DNA of 64,000 nt from Aestuariibaculum marinum (GTDB lineage Bacteria > Bacteroidota > Bacteroidia > Flavobacteriales > Flavobacteriaceae), in assembly GCF_014596975.1 (NCBI RefSeq), contig NZ_JACVXD010000003.1, positions 267,507 to 331,506 of the forward strand, given 5' to 3'. Within the stretch, counting starts at the first letter, position 1. Every line of letters begins with the position of its first letter. Under the pieces are notes generated by a model. The model searched no databases. It was given only the letters and a program-made list of their open reading frames with translations, and was not told the origin of the DNA. This document shows, piece after piece, positions 8,414 through 19,400 of this stretch. The translations under genes and the position numbers were made by a program.

Positions 8414-10394
8414 TTTCCTGGTATCCTTTTATCTCATCTCTAAGTTTTGCAGCTACAATAAAGTCTAATGCTTTAGCTGCTTCCTCCATTAGTTTACGCT
8501 TATCTTTTATTTTCTTTTCTAATTCAGGTTTTGTTAGGTACTGACTTTCTGGTTCTGCAGCTTTAGCTGCTTCCAATTCATAACTATAAGTACTAACTGA
8601 ATTTTTAGCCAAGGCATTATTTAAATTTTTATTTAATGCTTTCGGCGTAATATTGAATTTTGTATTGTAATTGATTTGTTTTTCTCTGCGGTACGTCGTT
8701 TCATCAATGGTTTGCTGCATGCTATTCGTAATTTTATCAGCATACATTATAGCCTTACCATTAAGGTTTCTGGCGGCTCTACCGACCGTTTGAGTCAATG
8801 AACGTGCCGAACGTAAGAACCCTTCTTTATCGGCGTCTAAAATGGCTACCAGAGATACTTCAGGTAAATCTAATCCCTCACGAAGTAAATTCACCCCAAC
8901 AAGTACATCAAACAAGCCTTTTCGTAAATCCTGCATGATTTCTACGCGTTCTAAAGTATCGACATCACTGTGAATATAACGACAGCGAATTTGAATGCGA
9001 TCGAGATATTTGGTTAACTCTTCGGCCATTCGTTTAGTTAAGGTGGTCACCAGAGTGCGTTCATCTTTTTCAACACGCTGCTGAATTTCTTCAATCAAGT
9101 CGTCAATTTGATTTAAACTTGGACGCACTTCAATAATCGGATCTAATAATCCGGTTGGTCTGATGATTTGTTCTACGTAAACCCCGTCTGATTTTTTCAA
9201 TTCGTAATCTGCAGGTGTAGCACTCACATAAATCACCTGATTTTGAATAGCTTCGAATTCTTCAAATTTTAACGGACGGTTATCCATGGCGGCAGGTAAA
9301 CGGAAACCGTATTCTACTAAGTTTTCTTTTCTACTGCGGTCGCCACCATACATGGCGTGTACTTGCGAAATGGTCACGTGACTTTCATCGACTACCATTA
9401 AATAATCATCCGGGAAGTAATCCAGTAAACAGAACGGCCGAGTGCCCGGTTGTCTACCATCGAGATAGCGTGAGTAATTCTCAATACCTGAACAGTAACC
9501 TAATTCACGAATCATTTCTAAATCGAATTCTGTACGTTCTTTAAGGCGCTTGGCTTCTAAATGTTTCCCAATATCTTTAAAGTAATCGTGTTGCTTTACT
9601 AAATCGTCCTGAATGTCTTTGATTGCATTTTGAAGTACATCAGGCGACGTTACGAACATATTCGCTGGGTAGATATTCAGTCGGTCGTATTTTTCAATCA
9701 CCTGATTGCTTTGAATATCAAACGCTTCAATTTCTTCAATTTCATCGCCGAAAAAGTGAATCCTAAATGCGTAATCTGCATAACTCGGGAACACATCAAC
9801 GGTGTCTCCTTTTATTCTGAAATTACCATGGTTAAATTCTGCTTCGGTTCTGGAATATAAACTTTGCACCAGACGGTGAAGCAATTTAGTTCGGGAAATC
9901 TCCTGATCGCGTTCTAAAGAAATTACGTTTTTTTGAAATTCGACAGGGTTTCCAATACCATATAAACACGACACGGAAGCCACAACTAGCACGTCTCGTC
10001 TGCCTGAAAGGAGTGACGATGTTGCGCTTAAACGCATCTTTTCGATTTCATCGTTAATCGATAAATCTTTTTCTATATAAACACCAGAAACCGGGATATA
10101 GGCTTCAGGTTGATAATAGTCGTAGTACGACACGAAATATTCAACCGCATTATTTGGGAAAAACTGTTTGAACTCAGAATATAACTGAGCAGCCAAGGTT
10201 TTGTTATGGGCCAGCACCAGAGTAGGACGCTGCACTTCCTGTATAACATTGGCAACCGTAAAAGTCTTTCCTGACCCCGTAACACCAAGTAAGGTTTGAT
10301 ATTTTTCGTCAGCATTAATGCCTGCTACTAATTGTTTAATAGCTTGAGGTTGATCTCCCGTAGGACCGAATTCAGATTCAATTTTAAAACGCAT
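8391..10394 (-). CDS. uvrB: Excinuclease ABC subunit B
   Basis: UvrB is the damage-verification helicase of nucleotide excision repair, working with UvrA and UvrC. Walker A is GVTGSGKT at residues 37-44. The DNA-binding beta-hairpin is SYYDYYQPEAYIP at about 89-101. The helicase motif DESHVT follows near residue 335, then TVGRAARN in the C-terminal helicase lobe. The C-terminal UVR motif that contacts UvrC spans about 625-660. Length 667 is full. The gene lies 27 bases downstream of the first surface-protein gene, but a TAATTTTG box just before its ATG suggests its own promoter. Confidence 0.97.
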   Translation of the reverse strand: MRFKIESEFGPTGDQPQAIKQLVAGINADEKYQTLLGVTGSGKTFTVANVIQEVQRPTLVLAHNKTLAAQLYSEFKQFFPNNAVEYFVSYYDYYQPEAYIPVSGVYIEKDLSINDEIEKMRLSATSSLLSGRRDVLVVASVSCLYGIGNPVEFQKNVISLERDQEISRTKLLHRLVQSLYSRTEAEFNHGNFRIKGDTVDVFPSYADYAFRIHFFGDEIEEIEAFDIQSNQVIEKYDRLNIYPANMFVTSPDVLQNAIKDIQDDLVKQHDYFKDIGKHLEAKRLKERTEFDLEMIRELGYCSGIENYSRYLDGRQPGTRPFCLLDYFPDDYLMVVDESHVTISQVHAMYGGDRSRKENLVEYGFRLPAAMDNRPLKFEEFEAIQNQVIYVSATPADYELKKSDGVYVEQIIRPTGLLDPIIEVRPSLNQIDDLIEEIQQRVEKDERTLVTTLTKRMAEELTKYLDRIQIRCRYIHSDVDTLERVEIMQDLRKGLFDVLVGVNLLREGLDLPEVSLVAILDADKEGFLRSARSLTQTVGRAARNLNGKAIMYADKITNSMQQTIDETTYRREKQINYNTKFNITPKALNKNLNNALAKNSVSTYSYELEAAKAAEPESQYLTKPELEKKIKDKRKLMEEAAKALDFIVAAKLRDEIKGYQEKLEKLKV

Positions 10395-10398
10395 GATG

Positions 10399-10406
10399 CA
10401 AAATTA
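10399..10406 (-). promoter_or_regulatory. uvrB promoter -7 box
   Basis: TAATTTTG on the minus strand ends four bases before the uvrB ATG. This leaves essentially no leader and would uncouple uvrB from the adhesin genes upstream. Confidence 0.4.
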
Positions 10407-10421
10407 CACAAATTATAACTC

Positions 10422-13400
10422 TTATCGCTTTAAAGTAAAGTGCCCGGTAAACGATCTGCCATCGGTTAGCTGAACCGTAAACCAATAGTCATCGGTTGCT
10501 AATAGTTCACCATTTAAAGTGCCATCCCAGCCATTCCCCAGCGGATTTAGTTGTTTGATTAATTTTCCGTAGCGGTTGTAGATGTATACCAAGCTTGAAG
10601 CCTGAGAATCATTTATGCCCTGAATTTTCCATAAATCATTTTGACCATCTCCGTTTGGTGTAAAGAATTTTCTGTAGCCAATAACAAACACATCAATTTC
10701 TGCGGTTCCACAAATATCATCTTTTACAAACAGGGTGTAATCGCCGGCTCTCACATTGTTAAATACCGGACTGTCCTGATAAGAAAAAGTGACAGCCCCA
10801 TCTTTAGATTCTAAAGCAAATTGATAGGTTCCAGAACCTAAACTTTCAGGGTTATTTATAGTGACACTATTATTGTCCGATATGTCTACGATGGTAATGT
10901 CGTCTTGGGTTATGCTTGCTAATTCTGAAGCTTTAACAGAAACTGTTTTAGTAGAAGAACAAAGTGTTATAGGGTTAGTTAATGTTACCGAATAGTTTCC
11001 TGGAGTGGATACATCTAAAGTTGTGTTGTTTGAAATTTCGGTACCGTTCTCAAATGTCCAGGAATAGTCGAATATTTCTGAAGGATTGGCTTGTATTGGT
11101 GTTAAGGTTACAGTAAAAGAAGGATCGGATGTACAGACAATTTCTTCTTCATTTATGGTGAATTCAGGTATGGGATTGACAATTAATTCGATATTAGTTG
11201 AAGCCACACAATTTGTATTTAGAGGATTAATAACATCTACAGTTATCGTTTGTGTTCCTGAAATTAATGGATTAGGTAGTGTGGTTGCGTTGATTATTGC
11301 AGTACCATTGCTATCGATATAGGAAAAATAGATGTCCATATTGGCTTGATTGCCTAAAATCACATTTGAAAAAGTAGATGTGTCAAAATTATGGAGGCCA
11401 TCATTTATATCTGTGCCATCAATACCATCATCACAAAATGCTTGTAAGGCAACAGCATTTGCAATAGGTTGCTCGTGAATAATAAATTTAAGTGTCGTTT
11501 CATCAAAACAAGCCCCGTCAGGATCTTGTGTAATGTTATTGGTAACTCGAATGGTAATGGTTTGGTTTTCGGTTAAAAACGGATTAGGTAACGGACTTGG
11601 TAAAGTATTTCCTTGTTCGTCAAAATAGGAAACAGTAACATTAGCCGGGTTTTGGTTTCCTAAAACAGTAGCTTCAATTTGTGATGTGTCAAAAGGAAAG
11701 TTTAAAATAGTGTCAGTCGTATCGTAATCACATTCAGGATTAAGAGAAACAGAATTTGCGATTGGAAGGCTTTCCACAATTAGCAGATTTTGAAATTCTT
11801 TTAATCCTAAACAATCATTAGCCAAGCTACTTTTTATGCGCACCCATATATTTTGGCTGTTGGGTGAATTGGTATTTTGATGGGTGTCGACATTTATAAT
11901 TTCATTGATTTCTAATTCCGCATCGGTTTGATTTTCGTAAAGATGTACCGTAGCAGGAATAGACGAAAATAAGTTGTTTGCAATATAATTTTTAATATTA
12001 CTCAAGTCGAAAGTTGAAATCCCGTCTCTTTCATCTAAACCATCATCACATTGATGTAAAGCTACAGGGTTATAAGCATCCAGAGCACTGCCAGAAGGGT
12101 TGACTTGTAATTCTAACGAAACTACCCGGTAACAGCCATTAGGGTTTTCAACACGAATCCAAATGGTTTCGTTAGTGAAAGCAAGTTGGTTTGTGTAGCT
12201 TTCAGGTGAAGTTATATTTGAACCTTTATTTTCGGCTTCATTTTGATTATTATAGTACGTAAATGTTAAGCTCTCAGTTATATAATTAGGATTTATTTCT
12301 TCTTTAATATCATTCAGGGTAAAATTGAAAAGTGCCAAGCCATCATTCGAAACATCGTCACATTGTGCGTAAAGACCAGGAGTGTTAACTTCCGGTAATT
12401 TGAAGATTTCAATTTGAAAACTAGTGTCTGAATAACAATTAGTAAAATTGTTATTGGTCATTCTAACATAAATAGTTTGTCCTCCGGAGACCGTATTAGT
12501 AAATGTTGTGGGATTAAGTATTTCGTCCACATACAAGGCATTTGTAAAGTAAGTAAGCGTAAATTCAGAATCTGATTGACCATTGAGAATTTCGGTTGTT
12601 CTTTGGGTGATATCTATAATTTTAAAGCCATCTGTATCTGTTCCTACGGAAGTGTCATCGCATTCTTCAATAGGGTAGATGTTTGCAGCATCTAAAGGAA
12701 AGGCTGTATTATAGACTTCTAAATTAAAATTAGAAATGGCATAGCAATCGGGGTTAAAGATGTTTTCTACTCTGGCGTAAATGGTTTTATTACTACTATT
12801 ATAGTTGGCCGGGTTTAAAATAAAGGATGTTCCGTTTTGAGCTTCCGCTAAACTTTCATAATAGGTAATACTGACACCTGCAGAACTATTTATGTTGTTG
12901 ATTTGTTGGGTTAAGTCAAAAGTGGTGTTGCCATTATTATCGTTATCGCATAACTGTAAATTTGGTGCCACATTAGCATCGGTAAAGTAATAATTTACAG
13001 GGTCGGTAAAGAAATTACAACTACTATTTATAAGATTATTGGCATTATGCGCAAACTTTAGCCTAAAATGATGAAAGCTATTTGAATTTGCAGGAATAGT
13101 ATAGTTTAATGTCGGGTTGGTTTCATTAGGTATATCTGTCCAAATGCCAGCTGAAGTTGATTCCTGCCAGATCATAACAAAATTGCTTGGTATGTCAGCA
13201 GATAAATTTACAGTCGTATCTGTTGTTCCACTCAGGCAATATGCTTCATTGTTAACTATACTATTTGTTGCATCGTTAATTTCAATTTGAGGTCCACACG
13301 GGCGTACTTCAATATCATCTATAACTAAATCGTTACCTGCTTGTCCGGATACATTATTTTTAAGCATAAAATAAATGTTTTCTGTACCAGAAGGAACTGT

Positions 13401-14006
13401 AAAAACCAGTGTTTTTTGATGCCAGCGGTTGGCACCTACTCCTGTGATGGAACCAGTGTCGGTGTCAATTATATTTCCTAAAGGGATATCATTAGCGTCA
13501 GTAAAACCAACAATTAACTTAATGTTGGGATCTATAAAGTAACCAGGTTCGTTAGATTTTGCGAACCAGGCCGATAGTTCGTATTCAATATCATTACAAA
13601 GGCCATCTATTTTTTGAGCATAAAACACGTTTAAATCTGTTCCCGCATCGCAATAATAAAGATAACCGTTTGTGTTTCCTGTGTGGTCTGTAAAACTATT
13701 ATTCCATCCAGCTCCACCGGGGGCAGCATCGTATGGGTTTTTCATTAATCCATATTGGTCATAACCAACTGTACCGTTTCCGCCAACATAGTTGTATAAT
13801 TGCGCCGGTCTGAAATCGGGATGTACATCTGCATTCGGGTCTTGATTTAAAGAGGGACCCAGTCGTGCAGTTCCAGACCCAAAGTTTTCTGTAAAAACGG
13901 GATTCCCTAATGAGCAGGTTTGAGCCCCCCCCTTTAAAACAAGGCCTAAAAAGCAAATGGTAAAAAGGGTTATGTATTTAGATTTGTTAGTTTGCGTTTT
14001 TGTCAT
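10422..14006 (-). CDS. T9SS type B surface protein with six Cys-Asp modules
   Basis: A 1194-residue secreted protein. After the signal peptide, residues 25-240 form a jelly-roll-like carbohydrate- or cell-surface-type domain (FTENFGSG start, IDDIEVRPCGP end). Six modules of about 100 residues follow, each opening with CD(D/N) and an Asp-rich loop and closing with IYVRVEN-type strands. A PKD-like domain precedes the C-terminal type B sorting signal (FFTPNGDGQNDLW... ending HFTLKR), which directs export by T9SS. A TTG three codons upstream lies inside the TATATTTG promoter box, so I use the ATG at 14004-14006. It is the last of four adjacent paralogues and a likely adhesin; its ligand is unknown. 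Confidence 0.85.
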   Translation of the reverse strand: MTKTQTNKSKYITLFTICFLGLVLKGGAQTCSLGNPVFTENFGSGTARLGPSLNQDPNADVHPDFRPAQLYNYVGGNGTVGYDQYGLMKNPYDAAPGGAGWNNSFTDHTGNTNGYLYYCDAGTDLNVFYAQKIDGLCNDIEYELSAWFAKSNEPGYFIDPNIKLIVGFTDANDIPLGNIIDTDTGSITGVGANRWHQKTLVFTVPSGTENIYFMLKNNVSGQAGNDLVIDDIEVRPCGPQIEINDATNSIVNNEAYCLSGTTDTTVNLSADIPSNFVMIWQESTSAGIWTDIPNETNPTLNYTIPANSNSFHHFRLKFAHNANNLINSSCNFFTDPVNYYFTDANVAPNLQLCDNDNNGNTTFDLTQQINNINSSAGVSITYYESLAEAQNGTSFILNPANYNSSNKTIYARVENIFNPDCYAISNFNLEVYNTAFPLDAANIYPIEECDDTSVGTDTDGFKIIDITQRTTEILNGQSDSEFTLTYFTNALYVDEILNPTTFTNTVSGGQTIYVRMTNNNFTNCYSDTSFQIEIFKLPEVNTPGLYAQCDDVSNDGLALFNFTLNDIKEEINPNYITESLTFTYYNNQNEAENKGSNITSPESYTNQLAFTNETIWIRVENPNGCYRVVSLELQVNPSGSALDAYNPVALHQCDDGLDERDGISTFDLSNIKNYIANNLFSSIPATVHLYENQTDAELEINEIINVDTHQNTNSPNSQNIWVRIKSSLANDCLGLKEFQNLLIVESLPIANSVSLNPECDYDTTDTILNFPFDTSQIEATVLGNQNPANVTVSYFDEQGNTLPSPLPNPFLTENQTITIRVTNNITQDPDGACFDETTLKFIIHEQPIANAVALQAFCDDGIDGTDINDGLHNFDTSTFSNVILGNQANMDIYFSYIDSNGTAIINATTLPNPLISGTQTITVDVINPLNTNCVASTNIELIVNPIPEFTINEEEIVCTSDPSFTVTLTPIQANPSEIFDYSWTFENGTEISNNTTLDVSTPGNYSVTLTNPITLCSSTKTVSVKASELASITQDDITIVDISDNNSVTINNPESLGSGTYQFALESKDGAVTFSYQDSPVFNNVRAGDYTLFVKDDICGTAEIDVFVIGYRKFFTPNGDGQNDLWKIQGINDSQASSLVYIYNRYGKLIKQLNPLGNGWDGTLNGELLATDDYWFTVQLTDGRSFTGHFTLKR

Positions 14007-14012
14007 AACTAA

Positions 14013-14020
14013 CAAATATA
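14013..14020 (-). promoter_or_regulatory. -7 box of the 10422-14006 surface-protein gene
   Basis: TATATTTG on the minus strand ends six bases before the ATG, predicting a leaderless or nearly leaderless mRNA. The box also contains the alternative in-frame TTG, which is therefore not a plausible start. Confidence 0.6.
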
Positions 14021-14040
14021 TAAATATTTAGAATTGATTT

Positions 14041-16365
14041 TTAACGCTTTAAAGAAAAGTGTCCGGTATATTTTGAGCCGTCTTTTAAAACTACCCGATA
14101 CCAGTAGTCGTCGTTGGGTAAAGGTTGTCCCTGAAGTGTTCCATTCCAGCCAGATTGTGACGGCTTTATTTGTTTAATGAGTTTGCCGTAGCGGTTAAAT
14201 ATTTTAATGTCTATATCGCTGTAAAATTCAGAAGTTACGCCATAAGGTTTCCAGAAGTCGTTGATGCCATCACCATTTGGTGTAAAATATTTAGGAAAAC
14301 CCAAAACCGAAATCTGCTGTTGTACCATTCCACATCCGTTAAGGTCATTCACAAAAACGGTATGAATACCGGCTGATACATTGCTGAAAGTATTACTGTC
14401 TTGAAATATTGAATTATCTATAGCAAATTCATAAATCCCTTCTCCAGAAACATTAATGGTTATAGTACTGTTTTCTGATGCTTGAAGAATATCTATATTT
14501 TCAATTGTCGCTACATTTGAAGGCACAACTTCTATAGTGTTACTTTCTGAACAGCCATTGTTAAATGTAACGGTTACGGTATAAGTTCCGGTTTCATTAA
14601 TATTAATAGAAGAGGAGTTTTCTGGAATTATACTGTTGTTTAAATACCATTGATAGGTTGGATTGTTATTTGACGCATTTAAAAGTCCAGAATCAATGGT
14701 TATGGTTTCTGGATAGCTATTTAAACAATAACCAATATTTTTTATGGATGAAAATTGTGGTGATTCCAATACGACAAGATCAACAGAAGCAACTGCATAA
14801 CAGTCGATTCCATTTTCTATTTTAACCCAAATGGTTTCAGTATATGCATCAACATTTTCATAGGCATCAGGCAGTGCATTGGTTTCAGAAAATAAATCAT
14901 CTGTGGTTTTATAAAAAGTTATTACAGAATTCACAGGAACATTAGGTTCAATGCGATTTCTTAAATCGTCGAGATTGAAGAGTGTGAATCCGTCAGGAGT
15001 GTTATCATCGCAGGTTTCAAAAGGAGCAATTGCCATGTTATTGATTGATATATCTAAAGTGATTTCAGCTATAGAAAAACATTGACTTTGGTTTTCAACG
15101 CGAGCGTAAACAATTTGTTGTGGTATGGTGTTTTCAAATGTTGAAGGGTTTGATATTTCATTCAGTTGATTCTCTGCATCAGATGGTATTCTGTAGAAAT
15201 TAGTTATTTGTAATGTGTTATCGCTATTGGTAATCGTTTGTTCTGCGTCAAAAAGATTATAAGTTGTTAATCCATCCTGATTTTCGTCGCAGGCAATTAA
15301 TGTCGTGTTTGAAACTATTGGGTTTTCAATATATTCAATTGTAATTTCTCCATAAGATGTACAATTATTACCTAAATCAATTTCTACGTTATAGGTGCCT
15401 GTTTCGGTAGCCGTATAGGTACTATTTGTTTCATTAATAAGAGCGATATTATCTTTAAACCATTTATAGGAATTACCATTGGAAGCACTGGCGTCAAAAG
15501 TGATTGTTTCATTTTTACAAAGTGGATTGTTGGTTGCAATAAGACGATGTTCTCCTAAATCGGTATTGAGGATAAAACTTCCAGCTTCTAAAAACACAGC
15601 CGAATCATATCGGTAATTTTGTTCGTCTGCAATTACCAGTTTAACATGATAAGTTTCATTAGGAACCGTGTTAGCGGTGGCAGTCAACACAGTTGTTTGG
15701 CCGTTAAAATTAATAGGAGCAGAGGTATTATTCCAACTCCCAAAATAAGCTTCGTTTTGAGCAGCACATCCATTTGGAATTTCGGGATGGACAGTAGTTA
15801 CTTTTACGGGGGTTTGCGTATTAGGGATAAGTGCAATATTATCGCATTGCACGTCATTTACATTTCGAATTAAAAAGCCAAACAAATCGGAATATTGACA
15901 GGTGTTCGCATTATTTTCCTGATATTCTTCGGAAGCAAAAAGGTAGCGAAAACTAATTTGTGAAGCTATAGAAGTGAATTCGAATTCTATGATAGTTGCA
16001 TTGGTGGTGTTATTTTCGTTTAAAATATTTTCCAGATCATTGTCGCCATTCCAGTTATTGGCATCATCATCACTTAATGTAGTGTTGGGACCAGGAACAT
16101 TTGAGAGTTTACCGGTACTTAAAACCACACCACTTTGAAACGGAAAGGAGGTTCCTGAAGCGTCAAAATAACCATAGCTTTGGTCGGTGCCGTTAAAGTT
16201 TCCTCCACTAACATTGGTTACTACAACATTAGAAATGCAGTTACTGCCTATTAGAATATCTTCAATAAGTTGCTGCGCGGTATAAGATTGACTGTCTACC
16301 TGAACATTTTGCGTAAAACCAAGTTTATAAATTAAAAGAAAGCTTATAATTACGAGGTGCTTCAT
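14041..16365 (-). CDS. T9SS type B surface protein with choice-of-anchor L domain
   Basis: A 774-residue secreted protein. It has a signal peptide (MKHLVIISFLLIYKLGFTQ), then a choice-of-anchor L domain over about residues 20-270 (LIGSNCISNVVVTN, GVVLSTG, FRYLFASEEYQE, NGCAAQNEAYFG). Next come an Ig-like segment, two Cys-Asp modules (CDENQDGLTTYNL; CDDNTPDGFTLFNL) and a second Ig-like segment. The last 90 residues are the type B sorting domain (KYFTPNGDGINDFWKPYG ... HFSLKR). It shares this architecture with the next gene upstream and is probably a cell-surface or released adhesin delivered by T9SS. The gap to the downstream paralogue is 34 bases. Confidence 0.87.
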   Translation of the reverse strand: MKHLVIISFLLIYKLGFTQNVQVDSQSYTAQQLIEDILIGSNCISNVVVTNVSGGNFNGTDQSYGYFDASGTSFPFQSGVVLSTGKLSNVPGPNTTLSDDDANNWNGDNDLENILNENNTTNATIIEFEFTSIASQISFRYLFASEEYQENNANTCQYSDLFGFLIRNVNDVQCDNIALIPNTQTPVKVTTVHPEIPNGCAAQNEAYFGSWNNTSAPINFNGQTTVLTATANTVPNETYHVKLVIADEQNYRYDSAVFLEAGSFILNTDLGEHRLIATNNPLCKNETITFDASASNGNSYKWFKDNIALINETNSTYTATETGTYNVEIDLGNNCTSYGEITIEYIENPIVSNTTLIACDENQDGLTTYNLFDAEQTITNSDNTLQITNFYRIPSDAENQLNEISNPSTFENTIPQQIVYARVENQSQCFSIAEITLDISINNMAIAPFETCDDNTPDGFTLFNLDDLRNRIEPNVPVNSVITFYKTTDDLFSETNALPDAYENVDAYTETIWVKIENGIDCYAVASVDLVVLESPQFSSIKNIGYCLNSYPETITIDSGLLNASNNNPTYQWYLNNSIIPENSSSININETGTYTVTVTFNNGCSESNTIEVVPSNVATIENIDILQASENSTITINVSGEGIYEFAIDNSIFQDSNTFSNVSAGIHTVFVNDLNGCGMVQQQISVLGFPKYFTPNGDGINDFWKPYGVTSEFYSDIDIKIFNRYGKLIKQIKPSQSGWNGTLQGQPLPNDDYWYRVVLKDGSKYTGHFSLKR

Positions 16366-16384
16366 TATGAATGAACTATACCTG

Positions 16385-16392
16385 TAAAGATA
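16385..16392 (-). promoter_or_regulatory. Possible -7 box of the 14041-16365 gene
   Basis: TATCTTTA on the minus strand differs from TAnnTTTG in the last base and lies 19 bases before the ATG. It is a weak candidate; read-through from the upstream adhesin gene is also possible. Confidence 0.35.
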
Positions 16393-16420
16393 AAAACTTC
16401 ATTAGAAACCTATTGGACTT

Positions 16421-19400
16421 TTAACGTTTTAATGCGAAATGTCCTTTCACTTCAAAAGGGGTGCCATTTTGAATGATTTTGGCAACAAACCAATAGTCGT
16501 TTGAAGGCATTGGGTGTCCGTTAAAAGTGCCATCCCAACCTATAGAATTATGTGTTAAGGTTTTTAATAGTTTCCCATAGCGATCATAAATATAAACCAA
16601 AGTCCCTGGAAGCTGGTTGATACCTATAACGTGCCAGGTATCGAAAGTGCCGTCGTTATTCGGGGTGAAGAATTTAGGAATATCAAACACAAATACCTCG
16701 GTAATAACATCTTCACAGCCATTTAAATCTCTAATAGTAACCTGATGAAGCCCGAAGGTAATATTGTTAAATACGTTTGATGTTTGAGGCTCGCCGTTAT
16801 CTAAAATATAAACATAATTACCAATACCGCTTACATCTACGGTGATACTGTTTGGGTCGGCAAAATCAACTTTAGTCGTGAAGTTGATATCGGCTATTTC
16901 AGATTCAATAAGGTTAAAATCCTTTCTAAGCGAACAGCCATTAGGGGTTGTGACTTCTACCCAATGTGCTCCAATATCGGCAATGTCTAATTCAATTTCA
17001 GGGGTTGTTTCTCCTGTATCCCAAAGATAAGTGTCTCCTGCATTTCCGGTTTCGGCACTCACGGTTTGCGGTAGATCGTCAAGGCAAAGTGGCAGGACAT
17101 CTTCAATTGGGATGATTGGTAATGGATTTACATAAATAGTAAACTGGGTGACGTCGTAACATTCGGTTGCATTATTTTCAATTCGTGCATATACAATTTC
17201 ACCATCAACAGCGGCGTGTAAGTCACCTAAAGGACTTATTCCATCCATAGCATTGTTAATATCGTTGTGATAGGTAATTGTATATTCGGCAGCATTTTGA
17301 TTGCCTAAAATAGTAGTGTTGTTATTCGTTAAATTGAATTCTAAAAAACCATCAAAATCATCGTCACAATCCTCAAAATCCTGTGGCGCGTTAGCAATAG
17401 GATTTGGGTTGATTTGTAGTTCAAAAGCTTGAGTTACAAAACACCCAGTAGAGCTATTTGCTACTCTTGCGTAGATAGTAGGATTGTTATTAGTATATGT
17501 GTAATTTGTACTAAGGGCAGACGTACCATTTTCAGCATCTAATTGGGAATCATGGTAGGTAATCGTAATATTATTAGTATTATCGACGAGCAAATTATCC
17601 ACCTGAGATAAGTCGTAACTATTGCTGGCGTTATCACAAAAAGGAATCGGGGCAATGGTATTTACGGCAGGAGGTAAATTGACTTGTAAATCCATAGCGA
17701 TATAATCATAACACGTAGTCGCTTCAATTTCAGCTTTAACATAAATGGTTTTGCTGGTCGTTATTGGGTACGCATTTATGGTAGAAGAAGGGATTTCATT
17801 AATCAAATCTTCGTCTTCAAAGTATGTAATGGCGACATCACTGAATCTTACATTTTCAATATCGTAAACCGTTGTTGTTAGGTCTATGGTTGTTGTGCCG
17901 TCGTAATCTGTATCACAAACAGGGGCTATAGTTGCCGATAAAATATGTGGTGTTGGAAAGGTAATATATCTTACAACTTCAACTAAGGCACAGGCATTTC
18001 CTGCATTTTCGATACGCGCATAAAATTGGCCTTGTCGGTTTTGAGCGTTAAAGGTATAGGTGAACTGGTCAGGCAACGGTGTTCCTGTATTGTTTATGGC
18101 ATCATTTTCATCTAAGAAAAATTGAATGTTTAAATTATCGGTGCTCCCTTGAGCGATCTCCTGACGTTTTTCTTCAAAATTGAAAGTGTAATCGTTGGCA
18201 ATACTTTGGCATACCGGAGGGAAATCGTTAAAGTTTTCATTGTAAACAGGTAAGGTATCGACGGCTAAATCAAATGAACCAGTAGCGTTACAACTCGGAT
18301 CTGAAATATTTTCAACACGCACATAAATGGTTTGCGATCCCGAGCTATTATAAGAGGAGTTTTTGTTTATTAAGGTTGTGAAACTGCTATCTTCAAAATA
18401 AAATACTTCTTTACCGGTTTGGCCATTTAAAATTTCAGCATCTTTATTCGAAAATATAAATTCAGCCGCAGTAGTACCTTGTGGAACACAAATTTGATAG
18501 GTTGAAATGGTGGGGACTACTGGAAGGGTGTTAATGATAATATAGAATGACTGAATAGAAGGGCAGGCCGTTGTAGCAGATGCATCGGTAACACGAGCAT
18601 ATATACGCTGTGAATTGGCATCGTAAGTAGAAGAATTCGTTATAGGTGCTATGTTTGCTTCGGCATTGGCAAGTGATGTGTGAAAACTAATGTTTAAACC
18701 ACTAGGGTTCGCAACTAATTCATCGATGGTATCATCTAAATTCACAATGGAAAATCCATCTTGATCGTTATCGCAAATAATAATATCATTGGGTTGAGTT
18801 GTTTCAGGAGCAACCGATATTGCAATATCGAAAGGGTTTTCGGTGTGGCATCCTGTAGTGTTATTGGTAATGCGTGCCCAAACTGTGGTTTGCTGATCTA
18901 CAAAATAGGGAGTAGGCAATTGGTTTGCTGGTAAATTTTGTATAGCATCATTTTCAGTGGCAAAGTAAGTAACACTAAAATCGGTATTACCATTAAGAAT
19001 CTGGGCATCAAATTCATTTAAATATACATCCGCCTGTCCATCATTATCGGTATCACAGTAAGGTAAGGGGTCGGGAGTTGTAAATAATAAAATAGGGTTG
19101 ACGCGTAAAATAATATCTTCTTCTTCGGTACAACCAGTATCGGTATTTACGATTTTAATTAATAGAGTTGAAGGTTGCGTAGCGCTAACATCGTAAAGCT
19201 CATCTTTATCAATAGCATTATCGTTATCTAAATCGGTTTGTGTTTCGTAAAAGGAAACTTCAATAGGGAAATATATGGTTGGAATTTCACCTATAATGTA
19301 GCCTTCAACCGTGTACAAATCGAAACCAATAACCCCGTTACTGCCGGCTTCATCACATAAGGCGAACTCATTAGTATCTGTTCCTGTAAGTAATAAGTTG